Assembly: GCF_021730395.1 (NCBI RefSeq)
Contig: NC_069370.1
Span: 69,023,501 to 69,087,500, forward strand
Source: Mercenaria mercenaria
Lineage: Eukaryota; Mollusca; Bivalvia; Venerida; Veneridae
Length of the DNA stretch: 64,000 nt
Reading direction: 5' to 3'
The notes below the pieces were generated by a model, which saw only the letters and a list, made by a program, of their open reading frames with translations, was not told where the DNA came from and did no database searches. The position numbers were made by a program, and so were the translations under genes. Shown here in pieces: positions 49,400 through 59,511 of the stretch; within the stretch, counting starts at the first letter, position 1; each line of letters begins with the position of its first letter.

Positions 49400-50177
49400 C
49401 CGCGTAAATGCAGGTTTCCGTTTTGTCCTTGGGTGTTGGTTGATTTTCATTTTTTGCTTTTCTATATGAGCTTCTTGCAGCTTCCACTGCATTTGAGTCC
49501 AGGAGTCTTGACGCTGAGCGCTTTCCAGCCTCCTTTGCTTCCACGAATTTAAAGACGTCCTCAAGACTCATGTCCTGGTTGCTGTCACCAAGGAGGTCAA
49601 GTTGTATTTCAGGATCCGCAAGCCCCTTGGTAAGAACATCACGGAGAATGGCGTCAGTGTAGTTAACGTCTCTGGCACAGTTAGCACATTTTATATTGAA
49701 CTTACACACACCAGCTTGACCACGAATACGTGCACCAAAACTTCTCACAGTTTCATCACGATCCTGTTTCATGTTGTGTAGGTTAACTCTAGCAACCATT
49801 GTATTTTCTTCGCGAACGGCCAATGTCTTAATTGCTGTGAGTACCTCTTTTTCACTAAGTTCTGTCAGAGTGTTGCCGTTCGTACGTGTCAAGTCCTTTC
49901 TGAGAGGTTCATCGCAACATTCTAACAACTGAATCACTTTAGAGCGGCCTTCCAGCTTAGTGGCCGTGACATAATCTGTCCAGCGTGATAAGAAATAGGC
50001 CAACTCCTCGCTGGTACCAGCTAATGTAATAGTAGGTCGCCTGACCTTCTCAATTTTGGCGGATGGGCCAGGTGTATGAGCCATGGAATGGGCTGTTATT
50101 AGTGCAGCCACAATTGCTGCCTCAAGGTCATCCGTCACATATTCACATCCTGGGATCGGGCAGTGTACGACCGGCAT
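49400..50177 (-). pseudogene. gag region of the Ty3/gypsy element
   Basis: Fossil gag of the Ty3/gypsy element on the minus strand. The start carries a CxxC-type segment HCPIPGCEYVTDD, and the middle shows a capsid-like helical stretch (ELAYFLSRWTDYVTA, MVARVNLHNMKQ). It is the only part of the element lying in clean sequence. Not a host gene. Confidence 0.8.
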
Positions 50178-50189
50178 GGTATTACTGTG

Positions 50190-50547
50190 TTCATATAAGA
50201 ACGTGGTCTTTTTGTATCTCTTTATTCAGATCAACAATGAACACAGTCTGAAAGTACAAAGGTTGAAAATATTCAAATATCTACCAAATGATGTGTCGCA
50301 TAGTATATTAATTAACAATAGCTTGAATAGGTAAATGCAATCAATATAGTAATATAGTAGCCTAGTATCAATGGTTACTTACAATAATAATAAGCTTTAA
50401 ACATGCTAGTGTTAATGTTTCAGGCGACTTCTTTTTAGATTACAAGTGGCGACTTTTTATCAAGGGGAAGTAACTCTGAAAAGTCTAAGTATAGGTTATG
50501 ACAATAAAGGGAAGTTACTACGGAATTACCAGTATCATAATCATGTA
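50190..50547 (-). repeat. LTR (5' end of the element)
   Basis: Partner of 45,100-45,438, in clean sequence. Gag begins only a few bases inside it, so the inner boundary is approximate. Confidence 0.85.
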
Positions 50548-51062
50548 ACTATGTCTTAAAATGAATGATATGACGTATTTGCACTTTTAATTTTGATATG
50601 ATATAAACAAGACATTTGTCCAAATGTTAGTGAAGCTTGATCAAATGAAATTAGAATTGTATAAGATATTACCTGGTATAAGACGACATGTGTGGAGTTT
50701 CATTTTACATTTTACAAGCTCAAAACTCAGACACCCCAGTGTACATTTTTAATATTTTCCTCTGAAACAAGTAGTTAGATAGTGGCATTTACAGACTGCA
50801 CACTTAATTTAAGTATCGGATTGATTGTTTAAACTGGCAAGGCTGTATGATAAGAGCGACACTAATGCTCTCATTAATTTGTAGTTTGGATTTTTTGTTC
50901 TTTTCGTATTTCTATCCTCAGTAATGCGCATTATTAAAGGGTATGCAAACGTACATTTAAAATTGGACTTTTTCGGTCATGGATTGCATACATGTAAACA
51001 GTAAATGTAGCTACTCACGCGACTGTAAGAAAACATACAAAAAAAAATATTATTTGGAATCT
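50548..51062. other. Intergenic, no recognisable feature
   Basis: Lies between the LTR element and the METTL27-like 3' end. Confidence 0.5.
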
Positions 51063-51100
51063 TTTATTTCATTAAAAAGCAATCTTTCTTTTAATATTAT

Positions 51101-51106
51101 TTTATT
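51101..51106 (-). promoter_or_regulatory. Candidate polyadenylation signal of the METTL27-like gene
   Basis: AATAAA on the minus strand about 140 nt past the stop; a second copy lies at 51063-51068. Position fits a short 3' UTR, but nothing in the sequence proves cleavage here. Confidence 0.45.
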
Positions 51107-51245
51107 TACATCTCATCATTGTAATATATTTTATAACTGTAATATAAAACAAGGTTAACAACATAAAAGTACAATGCCACTCCAATATGGAGTTATAAGA
51201 GATTCAATGAATGACATAGTCATTCTACTGAATGCGTAATGTTCT

Positions 51246-51427
51246 CTATAGTACTTGATAACACCAAGCTACTCCATCAATTCCTTTAAGATATCCAGGC
51301 CAAATTTCACGTAAAACTTTTTTCCATTTCTTGTCAGATTCTAGTTTGTCCATCAAGGGTTCGAGACGCTTGTAAGTTTCACTGTCGTTCAGGAGATGAT
51401 TTCTACCACACAGAACTATCAGACCAC
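51246..51427 (-). CDS. METTL27: METTL27-like exon 5 (stop codon)
   Basis: Acceptor TTATTACAG, then GGLIVLCGRNHLLND, a helix ending SDKKWKKVLREIWPG, and DGVAWCYQVL before TAG. A candidate polyadenylation signal lies about 140 nt downstream (51101-51106). Confidence 0.88.
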
Positions 51428-54400
51428 CTGTAATAACATCAAAGTGGCTTGAAAAAGAAGCAATGATATTTTTTCTACTGTTATCATGCTAGAAAAAATT
51501 AAAGTAATAATTCTAACACTTGTAAGATTTTCTTTTATATAAACAAAAAAGGATTTTACCGTGTATTGTCTTGTCAATTAAAACACGTTTCGCAAAATGA
51601 CATACTTTTGGCTATTCTGCATAAAAAAGGATTCCAGATTAGTATTCCTTCCTGGTGTAATTCGAACGTGTTAGAATGGGGAAAAAACCTGCAGTGGCGT
51701 ACAGACGTACTAGAAATTTTCTATTTATGTTTTTTTTATATATACTGCTTTAGGAAATTAACTATTCTTATATCCGTATCCGTACTAAACTTGTTATCTG
51801 TTATTCACATTAATTTAGGTACACATGTACTTAAAAACACTGCTTTGTTGGCAAATAAAACACGTTTTTGTTTTTCGTTCAGATGCGTCGTAATTAATCA
51901 CTCAGGCCGAATCCCAAATAACAAACCTTCAGAAGGTTACTTTGTTAATATGTTTTGTTGGGTCAATGACAATTTGATCAGAAATAACTATTTCTTCACT
52001 TTGACAAAATATGGCTTTATCAATGACCTCTCCAAAATTGTAGACGTTTGTCATTTGCAAATTGTCATCACATGCAATTTCTTCATTTTCAGCGAACCTT
52101 TCAATAGATATTGAAACAAAAATAGAGATAGTCTTTGACGAAAAACGTACATCCCCAACACTAAAACGCATACATTTTATAAATGCTACAAATTAAGCGA
52201 AAATCACTGATTCGTAAAATTCCAACGTTATACAGAGACGAACAAAATATGTACAAATTTATAGATTTGTTTAATATTGAATATCAGTCAGTAATTTTAA
52301 ACTAAGGAACATATATATATCATGCTTTTGCTGTAAGGAATGCAAATAGGTATCGCTGGAACATGCGGACAATATGCATGATTAGGCTTGGCAATGATGA
52401 CTCCAGTAAGGTCTGGTGGAAATCCACCCAATAATATAAGAAAAGTAGCCAAAAATACCATACAATCAAGAGACTTAATTTCATTGAAAATCAATGAACC
52501 GGAACATAAGGAGGATATGCACAACTAGACTTGGCAAAGATCACTTTTGTGAAGTTTGTTGTGGTGTCAGGGGAGTTGCGAGAGGACACATTCTGTGATA
52601 TCCGGACAGATTGAACTCTTAACACTAGATTGGAGTCATAATTATGAAAGAAAATTCGTTATATCAATAATGGTAACAGAAAAGGTTTGTACTTAAAAAG
52701 ATTTACGAAAACTCTCACCTGGTTTCACAACTCTGATCATTTCATAAAGGGCTTCGCAAGGTACGTGCGCCTCATTAGCAAATAACCCACTTCCAGTGAC
52801 AACATCATACGAACCTAAAAGACATAAAAATAGGATAAATTATCAAGCTCATCATATACTATATGTGCATACAGTTTATACCTCGATTTATTGTGAACGC
52901 TCTAAACTTACGGAAAACAAGAGGGTCATGATGACCCTGGATCGCTCATCTGAATCATATGATCTACATCTTTCAAATGTCAAACTGATGCTAAAATATT
53001 AAGAAAGTGGGTCAGTAGATCACATTCATGGTCAGTGAAAGGCAGTTTTAAGATCGCTGTGCAAAACTGTACATGTCTTCCAAATTTCAAGGCTGTATCT
53101 TAAAAAAAAACAAGAAAGTAGGTCAGTAGGTCACATTCATGGTCACTGAAAGTCTGTTTTAAATCGGTGTGCAAAACTGTACATGTCATCCAAATTTCAC
53201 GGCTGTATTTCAAACAAGCTTTTCCTTTGAGTTTTTTCTGACCTGGTGACCTAGTTTTTGACCCCACATGACCCAGATTCCAACTTTACCTAAAGATCAT
53301 CAAGATTAACATTTTGAACAAGTTTCATGAAGATACAGTCATAAATGTGAGTGTTAACAAGCTTTTCCTTTGATTTGACCTGGTGACCTTGTTTTGACCC
53401 CACATGACCAAGATTCACATTAGCCTAGGGGTCATCAAGACAAATATTCTGATCAATTCACATGAGTTTCAAACTTAAAATTAGGTCTCTAGAGTGTTAA
53501 CAAGCTTTACCTTTGATTCGACATGGTGATCTAGTTTTTGACCTCACCTGACCCATATTGGAACTTGATCTATTTAAGATCTTTAAGATTAACATTCTGA
53601 CCAAGTTTCATTAAGACATAGTCATAAATCTGGCCTCTAGAGTGTTAACTAGCTTTTCTTTTGATTTGACCTGGTGACCTAAGTTTTTACTCCACCTGAC
53701 CCAGATTTAAACTTAACCTAAAGATCATCAAGATTAACATTCTGATCAAGTTTTATTAAGATATGATCATAAATAAGGCCTCTAGAGTGTTAACTAGCTT
53801 TTCCTTTGATCTGACCTGACCCCCACATGACCCAGATTCGTACTTGACCTAAAGACTATCAGAGTTAACATTCTGACCAAGTTTCATGAAGATACAGTCA
53901 TAAATGTGGCCTCTAGAGAGTTAACAAGCTTTTCCTTTGATTTGACCTGGTGGCCTAGTTTTTGACCCAACATAAATCAGATTTAATCTTGACCTAAAGA
54001 GTATCAAGATTAACAATCTGACTAGGTTTCACGAAGATATAGTCATAAATATGGTCTCTAGAGTGTTAAAAACCTTTTCGTTTGATTTGACCTGGTGACC
54101 TAGTTTTTGACTCCAGATGACCCAATATCGAACTCTTCCAAGATTTTATTGAGGGTAACATTCAGACCAAGTTTCATTAAGATTGGGCCAAATTTGTGAC
54201 CTCTAGAGTGTTAACAGTCAAATTGTTGACGACGGACGACGACGGACACGGGGCGATCACAAAAGCTCGCCTTGAGTACTTCGTGCTCAGGTGAGCTAAA
54301 AATCGGTCGGTCGGATTTCGTTTTGCAAAATTTAAACAAATTTTGACACAATGGTACAGGAAAACAGCTTTGTCGTGTAAATGTTAGTACTACTTTTCAT

Positions 54401-57400
54401 CAGGAAATCAGCTGTGTGTGTAAATAGGGTGGAGGAAATTATAGCTTTTATCCCAATATACCAAACTCTTCCCGTTACCAGTACGAAATAATAACTTTCC
54501 AAATATGACTTCTCTTATTTTCACTGGGGCAGTCTTTTTAAGTAAAGTAAAAAATGCATGCAAGAGTTGCTTCCCTTCAAATTCAGAAATCTCTACCTAT
54601 AGGTAAGGGAGATCACTGCATGGAAGATTGAAGAAAAAAAAACTATTATTTTATTAGTCCGATTTCTTTATTTCTAAATACTTATGCGGCATTGTCGTTA
54701 ATTAACACATTTAAATGCACAGCAACCGAAAATCGCTTTTATAAAACATTCACCAAAAACACACTATGTGCAGTAAGATGCGCATAATGTCACTTTAATT
54801 TCCCCAGTGGTAAGTGTTAATAAGTCTTTGCAGTAATACTGGACAAATTTTGATACAATTATGTACGTTTCTTGTTTTAAGTATTTAAATTTTTTTGTTG
54901 GTATTTTTTTATCAGGGAAAATATTTGCATTTAAAGGCACTGACCTCCAGATTTGGCTAAAATAATCTTTCTTTCAAATTAAAGTTTGGTCATATTATGA
55001 ACATTAGAATATGAGTTTTTGTTTCTATTAAAAAAAAAATCTAAATCAAGAAAAAAAAGATGACAGCGTCGGAAATCGAACCCCGGACCGCCGCGGCAAA
55101 AATTGAAGTTCTCCGCGTACGTAGTATAGCGGAGAACATAATACAGTGTATATCTTAACACGGCGAAGCACAAAATCATTGAACCATTTTGTGCACGGGA
55201 TTTTTCGCGGGTATTGGGTAGCGAATAAATCAGTTCTACGCAAGTTTCTGTACTAATTACATCTACTTTATGCTATTCAAATTCACACATTGTTGTACTT
55301 GTGTATAAACAAGGCCGAAAAGGATGTAATTACGTTCACTATATTAAGTAAAAATGAAACATTAATCTCAAGATAAGAACATGCTTCTGAACAGATTCCG
55401 TAGTTTTAGTATTCTGAGAAATAGTCTGAGGAGTTGAAAAACTCCGCGCATGTTACGGATCCACGTTTCCTCCACAGGGGGTTGTTCGTGTACGGCCAGT
55501 ATTTCTTTGACGAATGTAGATTTAACTCTGCTAAAGCATGTTGTGAAGGGAGACTGATATATAGAGTACTCCGGTTAGTTACAGGTATGTATATGTACCT
55601 TATGTCCTCCGTGTATTATACACTTTAAGCTGTATGTAAGGAGGTGATACATGAAATTCTATAAATAATTTATTTAGTCAGCCATTATGCATCAAATACA
55701 ATTGCATTTGTTTATATTGTGAAATCAATATACATGTTGAAAATGTTTATGGGTTGTCTCCCCTCCCACTTGTCGCACAATAGAGTGTACATCATGCCAT
55801 TGCAATAGATTTGGTTATTTTGTGGGCAGTCTTGTTAAGACAGTTATTTTTGCGTCGTCGTAACCAACAGAGCAAAATTAGATATTTAAAATCGAGACAG
55901 TTTACCTGGCGTTAAGCGTTACAAACGCTTTTCGATTTTCATTATAAAAAGTAGTAAAAACAGCAAATTCTCGTGTGTTTCCGTAGCATATTGTTTGTCA
56001 GTAATTAAGTTTTAAAACCTTCTTAAGAAATATAGCATTTATTTCCAGATGTCTAGAGAAAAAACATTTTTTTGTCGAACGATCTGGAGGCCAGTCCCTT
56101 TAAAGTCAAAAATCATAATATAAAATTTTAAACGTTGATAAATAAGCACTATACGATGTTAATAAATTCTTTCAAAACTGGACACCGAAATTTCAAAAAG
56201 AACACGAAATTAAAGCTAAAACTAATTTTTCTGAGAGTAAACATCAAAACTGAATCGAATGAATACAATAATTTATATATTATTTATAGTTTAAAGTTCT
56301 TTAATGACATTATTTTCAATTTTACTGGGGCTAAGGAACAAATTATATCATTTATATAATAATTATACGTGTAGTATGTGTATGTAATAAAAAGATTATG
56401 AACTCTGCACTGAGAAATATGCACTCGTTCTTTTGCGGAATGATATTGCACTCCTAAAGTCGCGCAATATTTCCGCTGCAGAGCTCGTGCATATTTCTCG
56501 ATGCAAATCTAATAACCTATAAATATAACGTACCTGTGTAAGTGTGATAACGTGCATGAATATTTGATATTAATAACGATTACTTCAGCTCAGCGACTAT
56601 GACTTACTTTCAGCTATTGTAGTCTGAGATTCTGAGATAAATTCTACAAAGTAGTTTATGTATAGATGTGCTTTCTTCGCTTCTTTTAACATAGCTTCTG
56701 ATGGTTCCAAGGCATCTATATGACGGAAACCAAACTTTTTCAGCTGAAATACAGATAGTATTTTAAGAAATTTGCACAGCATGTCGTAAAAACTTTAACT
56801 GTAAATCAACTCGTTCACAGCTGATTTTTTGCTTGAATGCGTTCATTCTAGCATTTATGGAAATGAATATATCAGAAAATATATTTAAAGTTGGCAGTAG
56901 TTATATCAACTCCTTTTATGAACTAAATGTAGATGTTTTATTATTCAAATATGACGAAAAACTGGATGCGAAATGAAATCTTTAGCATACAAGCTGTTTA
57001 CCGTCAACGCTTAGAACGCAAAGACGTGGCGTCGTCAAGCGAAATGTTTGACGTTCCGCTAGATGACGCTGCATTACACCTTCTTGACCTTAATGGATTG
57101 ACTCAGTCAGGTTGCGTTCTATGCCGTTGAGGCAAATATTCATTGAAATCATGTTACACTTAATGAACCAGCTTATTAGAGCACACATACTCACCTCCCT
57201 CGCAACAAGTCCAGTTCCTGCAGCAACATCAAGGATACGAACATCACCTACTGGCTGGTTTAAAATCTGGTCCCGAACAATTTGTGCAACCTTCCCAGGT
57301 CCGGTAAAGGCGTGTTTTTCGAGATCCTAAAAGTGAATTAAGATAATTATTTATCTTTCCGGATAGATAATTATTGTAATAACAATGTATCAGTAATTTC

Positions 57401-59511
57401 GGAGTTAATACAGAATGTATTTTTCTTAAATACATTGAAAAGACGCCACATGGAAAGAAGGTTTAGTCCTTACATCATAGGTCTTTCATAAAGATTAAAA
57501 GTTGTATTTTGAAACAATAGCTGTAAATGTTTAACTGTAAAAATACATAGCCTCGTGTCATGGCGAACTGCCGAGTTCAAATTTTGTCTACTTAGTTGTC
57601 AAATATTTTATATTATTAGAAAGTAAGCAAACAATAATTCAGAAAATATATAAGTATTAAGCAGAACAGAACAGAACAGAACAGAACAGAACAGAATTTT
57701 ATTACAGACTGGAACATATAATAAACAACATATCATTATCATAATAATAATGTCACGTGAACATAGATATCAAACAAATCAACATGCTTATGTAACAAAC
57801 TACAGTATTTTCAGAGATGGAGTCTCCGAATGAATAATTATTAATATATATAGATAAGATATCGTGCGCATAAGATAAGATGTCGTGCACACGAGATAAT
57901 AAGACGTGCACTTGAGATAAGATGCGCACGAGATAAGATGTCAAGCGCTTGAGATAATATGTCGTGCACTCGAGATAATATGCCGTGCACTTGAGATAAA
58001 ATGCGCACGAGATAAGATGTCAAGCGCTTGAGATAACATGTCGTGCACTCGAGATAAGATGTCGTGCACAATAGATAAGATGTCGAGCGCACGAGATAAT
58101 TTGTCGTGCATTCGAGATAATATGTCGTGAGCACGAGATAATATGTCGAGCGCTTGAGAAAGATGTTGTGCGCTCGAGATAAGATGTCGTGCCCACGAGA
58201 TAATATGTCGTGCACTCGAGACAATATGTCGTGCGCACGAGATAAGATGGTCGAGATGTCGTGCGCACGCGATAATTTAATCTTAAACAAAATAAATGCA
58301 TGTCCTAAACATATTAACAAAACGCGATAACTGTGGCCTTTATTTACTAATACCGGATTAACCCATAACAATGAAATCGGGAATCAGGTGGACACATTAT
58401 ATGACAAATATCTTATATCGCAAAACCAATGCAAGTTGCGGCGTGGTCTAGTGGTTAATACGTATGATTTGTAAGCTTACGGTGCTGGTTCGAATACAGG
58501 ACGAGCTACTTTTTTTTATTTTTCCAGCATGTTTTTATCTGGAGAAGGAATTCATGTAAAACTATTTATATCATGATTTTCTCGTGCACTTATACCGAGT
58601 ACTTATTGACATTTTTCAGAGGATCTCTTATCAGAATAGACATTGAATCTATATACATTGCAATAATAATTAAACAAATACATAAATAAAAAGAATGAAA
58701 GAAAAATACAAAAGACGATTTAAACCTGCAAAATAGAATAAGCAAAAATCATTTTAAAAAAAGAAGGGCTCGAATCTACACCATATAAACAATAGATGTC
58801 CGACACACTATCCACTAGACTATAAATCTGTTTTGGAATAAAGGATCGTATTTAGAGTTAAGAATACTACAATATACAAATTAACACCACTTATCGGATA
58901 ACACACCTGCTTTACCTGTTTTGGGATTTTACCGAGTACCGTTAAAATGAAATTATCGCGATCCATTAATACCACCGTTATCAATATCCATCGTTCCAAA
59001 ATACTTTATGTTTATTAAAAAAGTTGCAGTTTAAAAATGAGAGATAATGCGTTACCACGGAAACACGAGCCCCGCGACAAATACGTTTTAAGCTTATATT
59101 AGAAAGTTTTAACGCACATACTAGTAAAATTATCAATTACGCAGACTTCTACGGATAACAATAAAACCAAAACACACTGAAAAGTGTTAAATATCCGTAT
59201 TTTCCTTCTTTCTTGCACAGATACAGTAAAACTGAGTCTGTTACTATTTTTGCTGATTGCATTCTGTGCTTCCAAAGGAATACGTTTAGTGATGTAGTTA
59301 GTTTCATGCAAATTTACATTTCTTTGTAAAATATGCGTCTATTATGATATGCTGATGGAAAAGTAAAAAGCATAATCTTGCTACTTATAAAAAAAGCGCA
59401 TACCTCGTCATATTTGTCTGCCCATTTTATATACGCATTTTGTGATTGTTGCACCGTAACCCCATCGGCACTGATTTCATTTATCCAAGTTTTCACATTC
59501 TTTCCAGTCAT
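51246..59511 (-). CDS. METTL27: METTL27-like class I SAM-dependent methyltransferase, 5 exons
   Basis: Exons 59404-59511, 57195-57326, 56608-56743, 52719-52814 and 51246-51427 join in phase to 217 codons plus stop; human METTL27 is about 245 residues. Order: start MTGKNVKTWINEI and YIKWADKYDE (family N-terminus), HAFTGPGKVAQ, then SAM-binding motif I ILDVAAGTGLVARE, an acidic post-I loop IDALEPSEAMLKEAKK, SYDVVTGSGLF (motif IV region), EMIRVVKPGG (motif VI) and the C-terminal strand DGVAWCYQVL. Class I enzymes of this kind transfer a methyl group from S-adenosylmethionine; the substrate of METTL27 is not settled. No signal peptide or membrane segment is seen, so the protein should be cytosolic or nuclear. 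The introns hold several repeat elements, none of which breaks an exon. Confidence 0.88.
51566..52171. other. Intronic stretch open on both strands
   Basis: A 182-codon plus frame (51566-52114) overlaps an 80-codon minus frame (51929-52171) reading IERFAENEEIACDDNL then QMTNVYNFGEVIDKAIF. It lies in the last intron of the METTL27-like gene. Neither frame resembles a family I know. The minus frame has the more protein-like composition and could be an old element remnant. Confidence 0.3.
52719..52814 (-). CDS. METTL27: METTL27-like exon 4
   Basis: Acceptor CTTTTAG, phase 1 in and phase 1 out, donor G|GTGAGA. Encodes SYDVVTGSGLFANEAHVP, then EALYEMIRVVKPG, the strand 4 to helix D to strand 5 part of the fold. 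Confidence 0.88.
52917..54302 (-). mobile_element. Hairpin-ended repeat element 7
   Basis: On the minus strand it starts AGCTCACCTGAGC, has GTCCGTCGTCGTCCGTCGTC near the 5' end, and ends CAGATGAGCGATCCAGGGTC with hairpin AGGGTCAT-C-ATGACCCT and CTCTTGTT. About eight internal units of 130-150 bp share TTGACCTGGTGACC(T) and AAGCTTTTCCTTTGA. Lies in an intron of the METTL27-like gene. Confidence 0.85.
54931..56106. mobile_element. Non-autonomous DNA element with ~22-bp terminal inverted repeats
   Basis: The left end TTTAAAGGCACTGACCTCCA GATTT pairs with the right end GATCTGGAGGCCAGTCCCTTTAAA, reversed. The interior has no transposase. It holds a perfect 9-bp hairpin GTTCTCCGC/GCGGAGAAC (55109-55138) and a B-box-like GGGGTTCGATTTCC on the minus strand. 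Lies in an intron of the METTL27-like gene. Confidence 0.7.
56400..56500. repeat. Short foldback
   Basis: AGAAATATGCACTCG pairs with CGTGCATATTTCT across about 60 bp, with inner GCGGAATGATATTGC against GCGCAATATTTCCGC. Confidence 0.7.
56608..56743 (-). CDS. METTL27: METTL27-like exon 3
   Basis: Acceptor ATTTCAG, 45 codons plus 1 base, donor A|GTAAGT. Encodes LKKFGFRHIDALEPSEAML then KEAKKAHLYINYFVEFI. The acidic residue that would contact the SAM ribose lies in DALEPS. Confidence 0.85.
57195..57326 (-). CDS. METTL27: METTL27-like exon 2 (SAM motif I)
   Basis: Acceptor CTTTTAG, 44 codons in phase 0, donor GAG|GTGAGT. Holds the glycine-rich SAM loop DVAAGTG after a hydrophobic beta strand. 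Confidence 0.9.
57662..57770 (-). mobile_element. LINE 3' tail fragment
   Basis: AGAAC repeats (57662-57698) then 3'-UTR-like sequence that matches, reversed, the last 80 bp of the LINE at 34482 (GTTCT tail, CACGTGA region). In intron 1 of the METTL27-like gene. Confidence 0.6.
57855..58270. repeat. 21-bp minisatellite, about 20 units
   Basis: Units of GTCGTGCGCACGAGATAAGA with TGCACTCGAGATAATAT variants. Many carry small palindromes (GTGCGCAC, CACGAG/CTCGAG). Open minus frames of up to 176 codons are heptad repeats produced by the 21-bp period, not a gene. Confidence 0.9.
58437..58509 (+). other. tRNA-like remnant
   Basis: TGGTCTAGTGGTTAATACG (A box) and GCTGGTTCGAATACAGG (B box) are 45 nt apart. 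The acceptor ends do not pair properly, so not a sound tRNA. Confidence 0.4.
58768..58830 (-). other. tRNA-like remnant
   Basis: On the minus strand TAGTCTAGTGGATAGTG and GTAGATTCGAGCCC are A- and B-box-like. Same intron as 58437-58509. Confidence 0.4.
59404..59511 (-). CDS. METTL27: METTL27-like exon 1 (start codon)
   Basis: ATG at 59511, 36 codons, donor GAG|GTATGC. The family-typical YxxWAxxYDE segment sits at the exon end, which supports the join to exon 2 (DLEKHAFTGPGK). Confidence 0.85.

Larger units (their letters stand above)
37500..49400. other. Low-quality consensus stretch (assembly texture)
   Basis: Runs of A, T, G or C of 5-12 bases become abundant here and nowhere else, frames are short, and tandem units and paired repeats differ mainly in run lengths. 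The change is abrupt near 37.5 kb and again near 49.4 kb. This is the look of uncorrected long reads. Base-level statements inside it should be distrusted. Confidence 0.75.
45100..50547 (-). mobile_element. Ty3/gypsy LTR retrotransposon (Mag-like/C-clade type), broken fossil
   Basis: Two direct repeats (about 45,100-45,438 and 50,190-50,547) enclose about 4.7 kb. On the minus strand the order is LTR, gag (upstream end at 50,177), pol, a polypurine tract just before the second LTR (45,440-45,448), LTR. The gag frame begins MPVVHCPIPGCEYVTDD, as in many invertebrate Ty3/gypsy elements. An integrase C-terminal region is recognisable at about 46.1-46.45 kb. No primer-binding site or target duplication could be fixed. 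The copy is broken in many places, on the order of tens in pol, but most of it lies in the low-quality stretch, so the true number and the age are unknown. The open gag suggests it is not very old. Confidence 0.85.

Noticed and set aside
55060-55145. tRNA gene on the minus strand
   Set aside because: A B-box-like stretch is present, but no A box at the right distance and no cloverleaf.
56933-57130. 65-codon plus frame as a small gene
   Set aside because: Lies in an intron of the methyltransferase gene and shows no start context or family resemblance.
57753-58371. 176-codon minus frame with heptad SRAHDIL-type repeats
   Set aside because: Produced by the 21-bp minisatellite; no start or domain context.
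58437-58509. A functional tRNA gene
   Set aside because: A and B boxes are present, but the acceptor stem and part of the anticodon stem do not pair.
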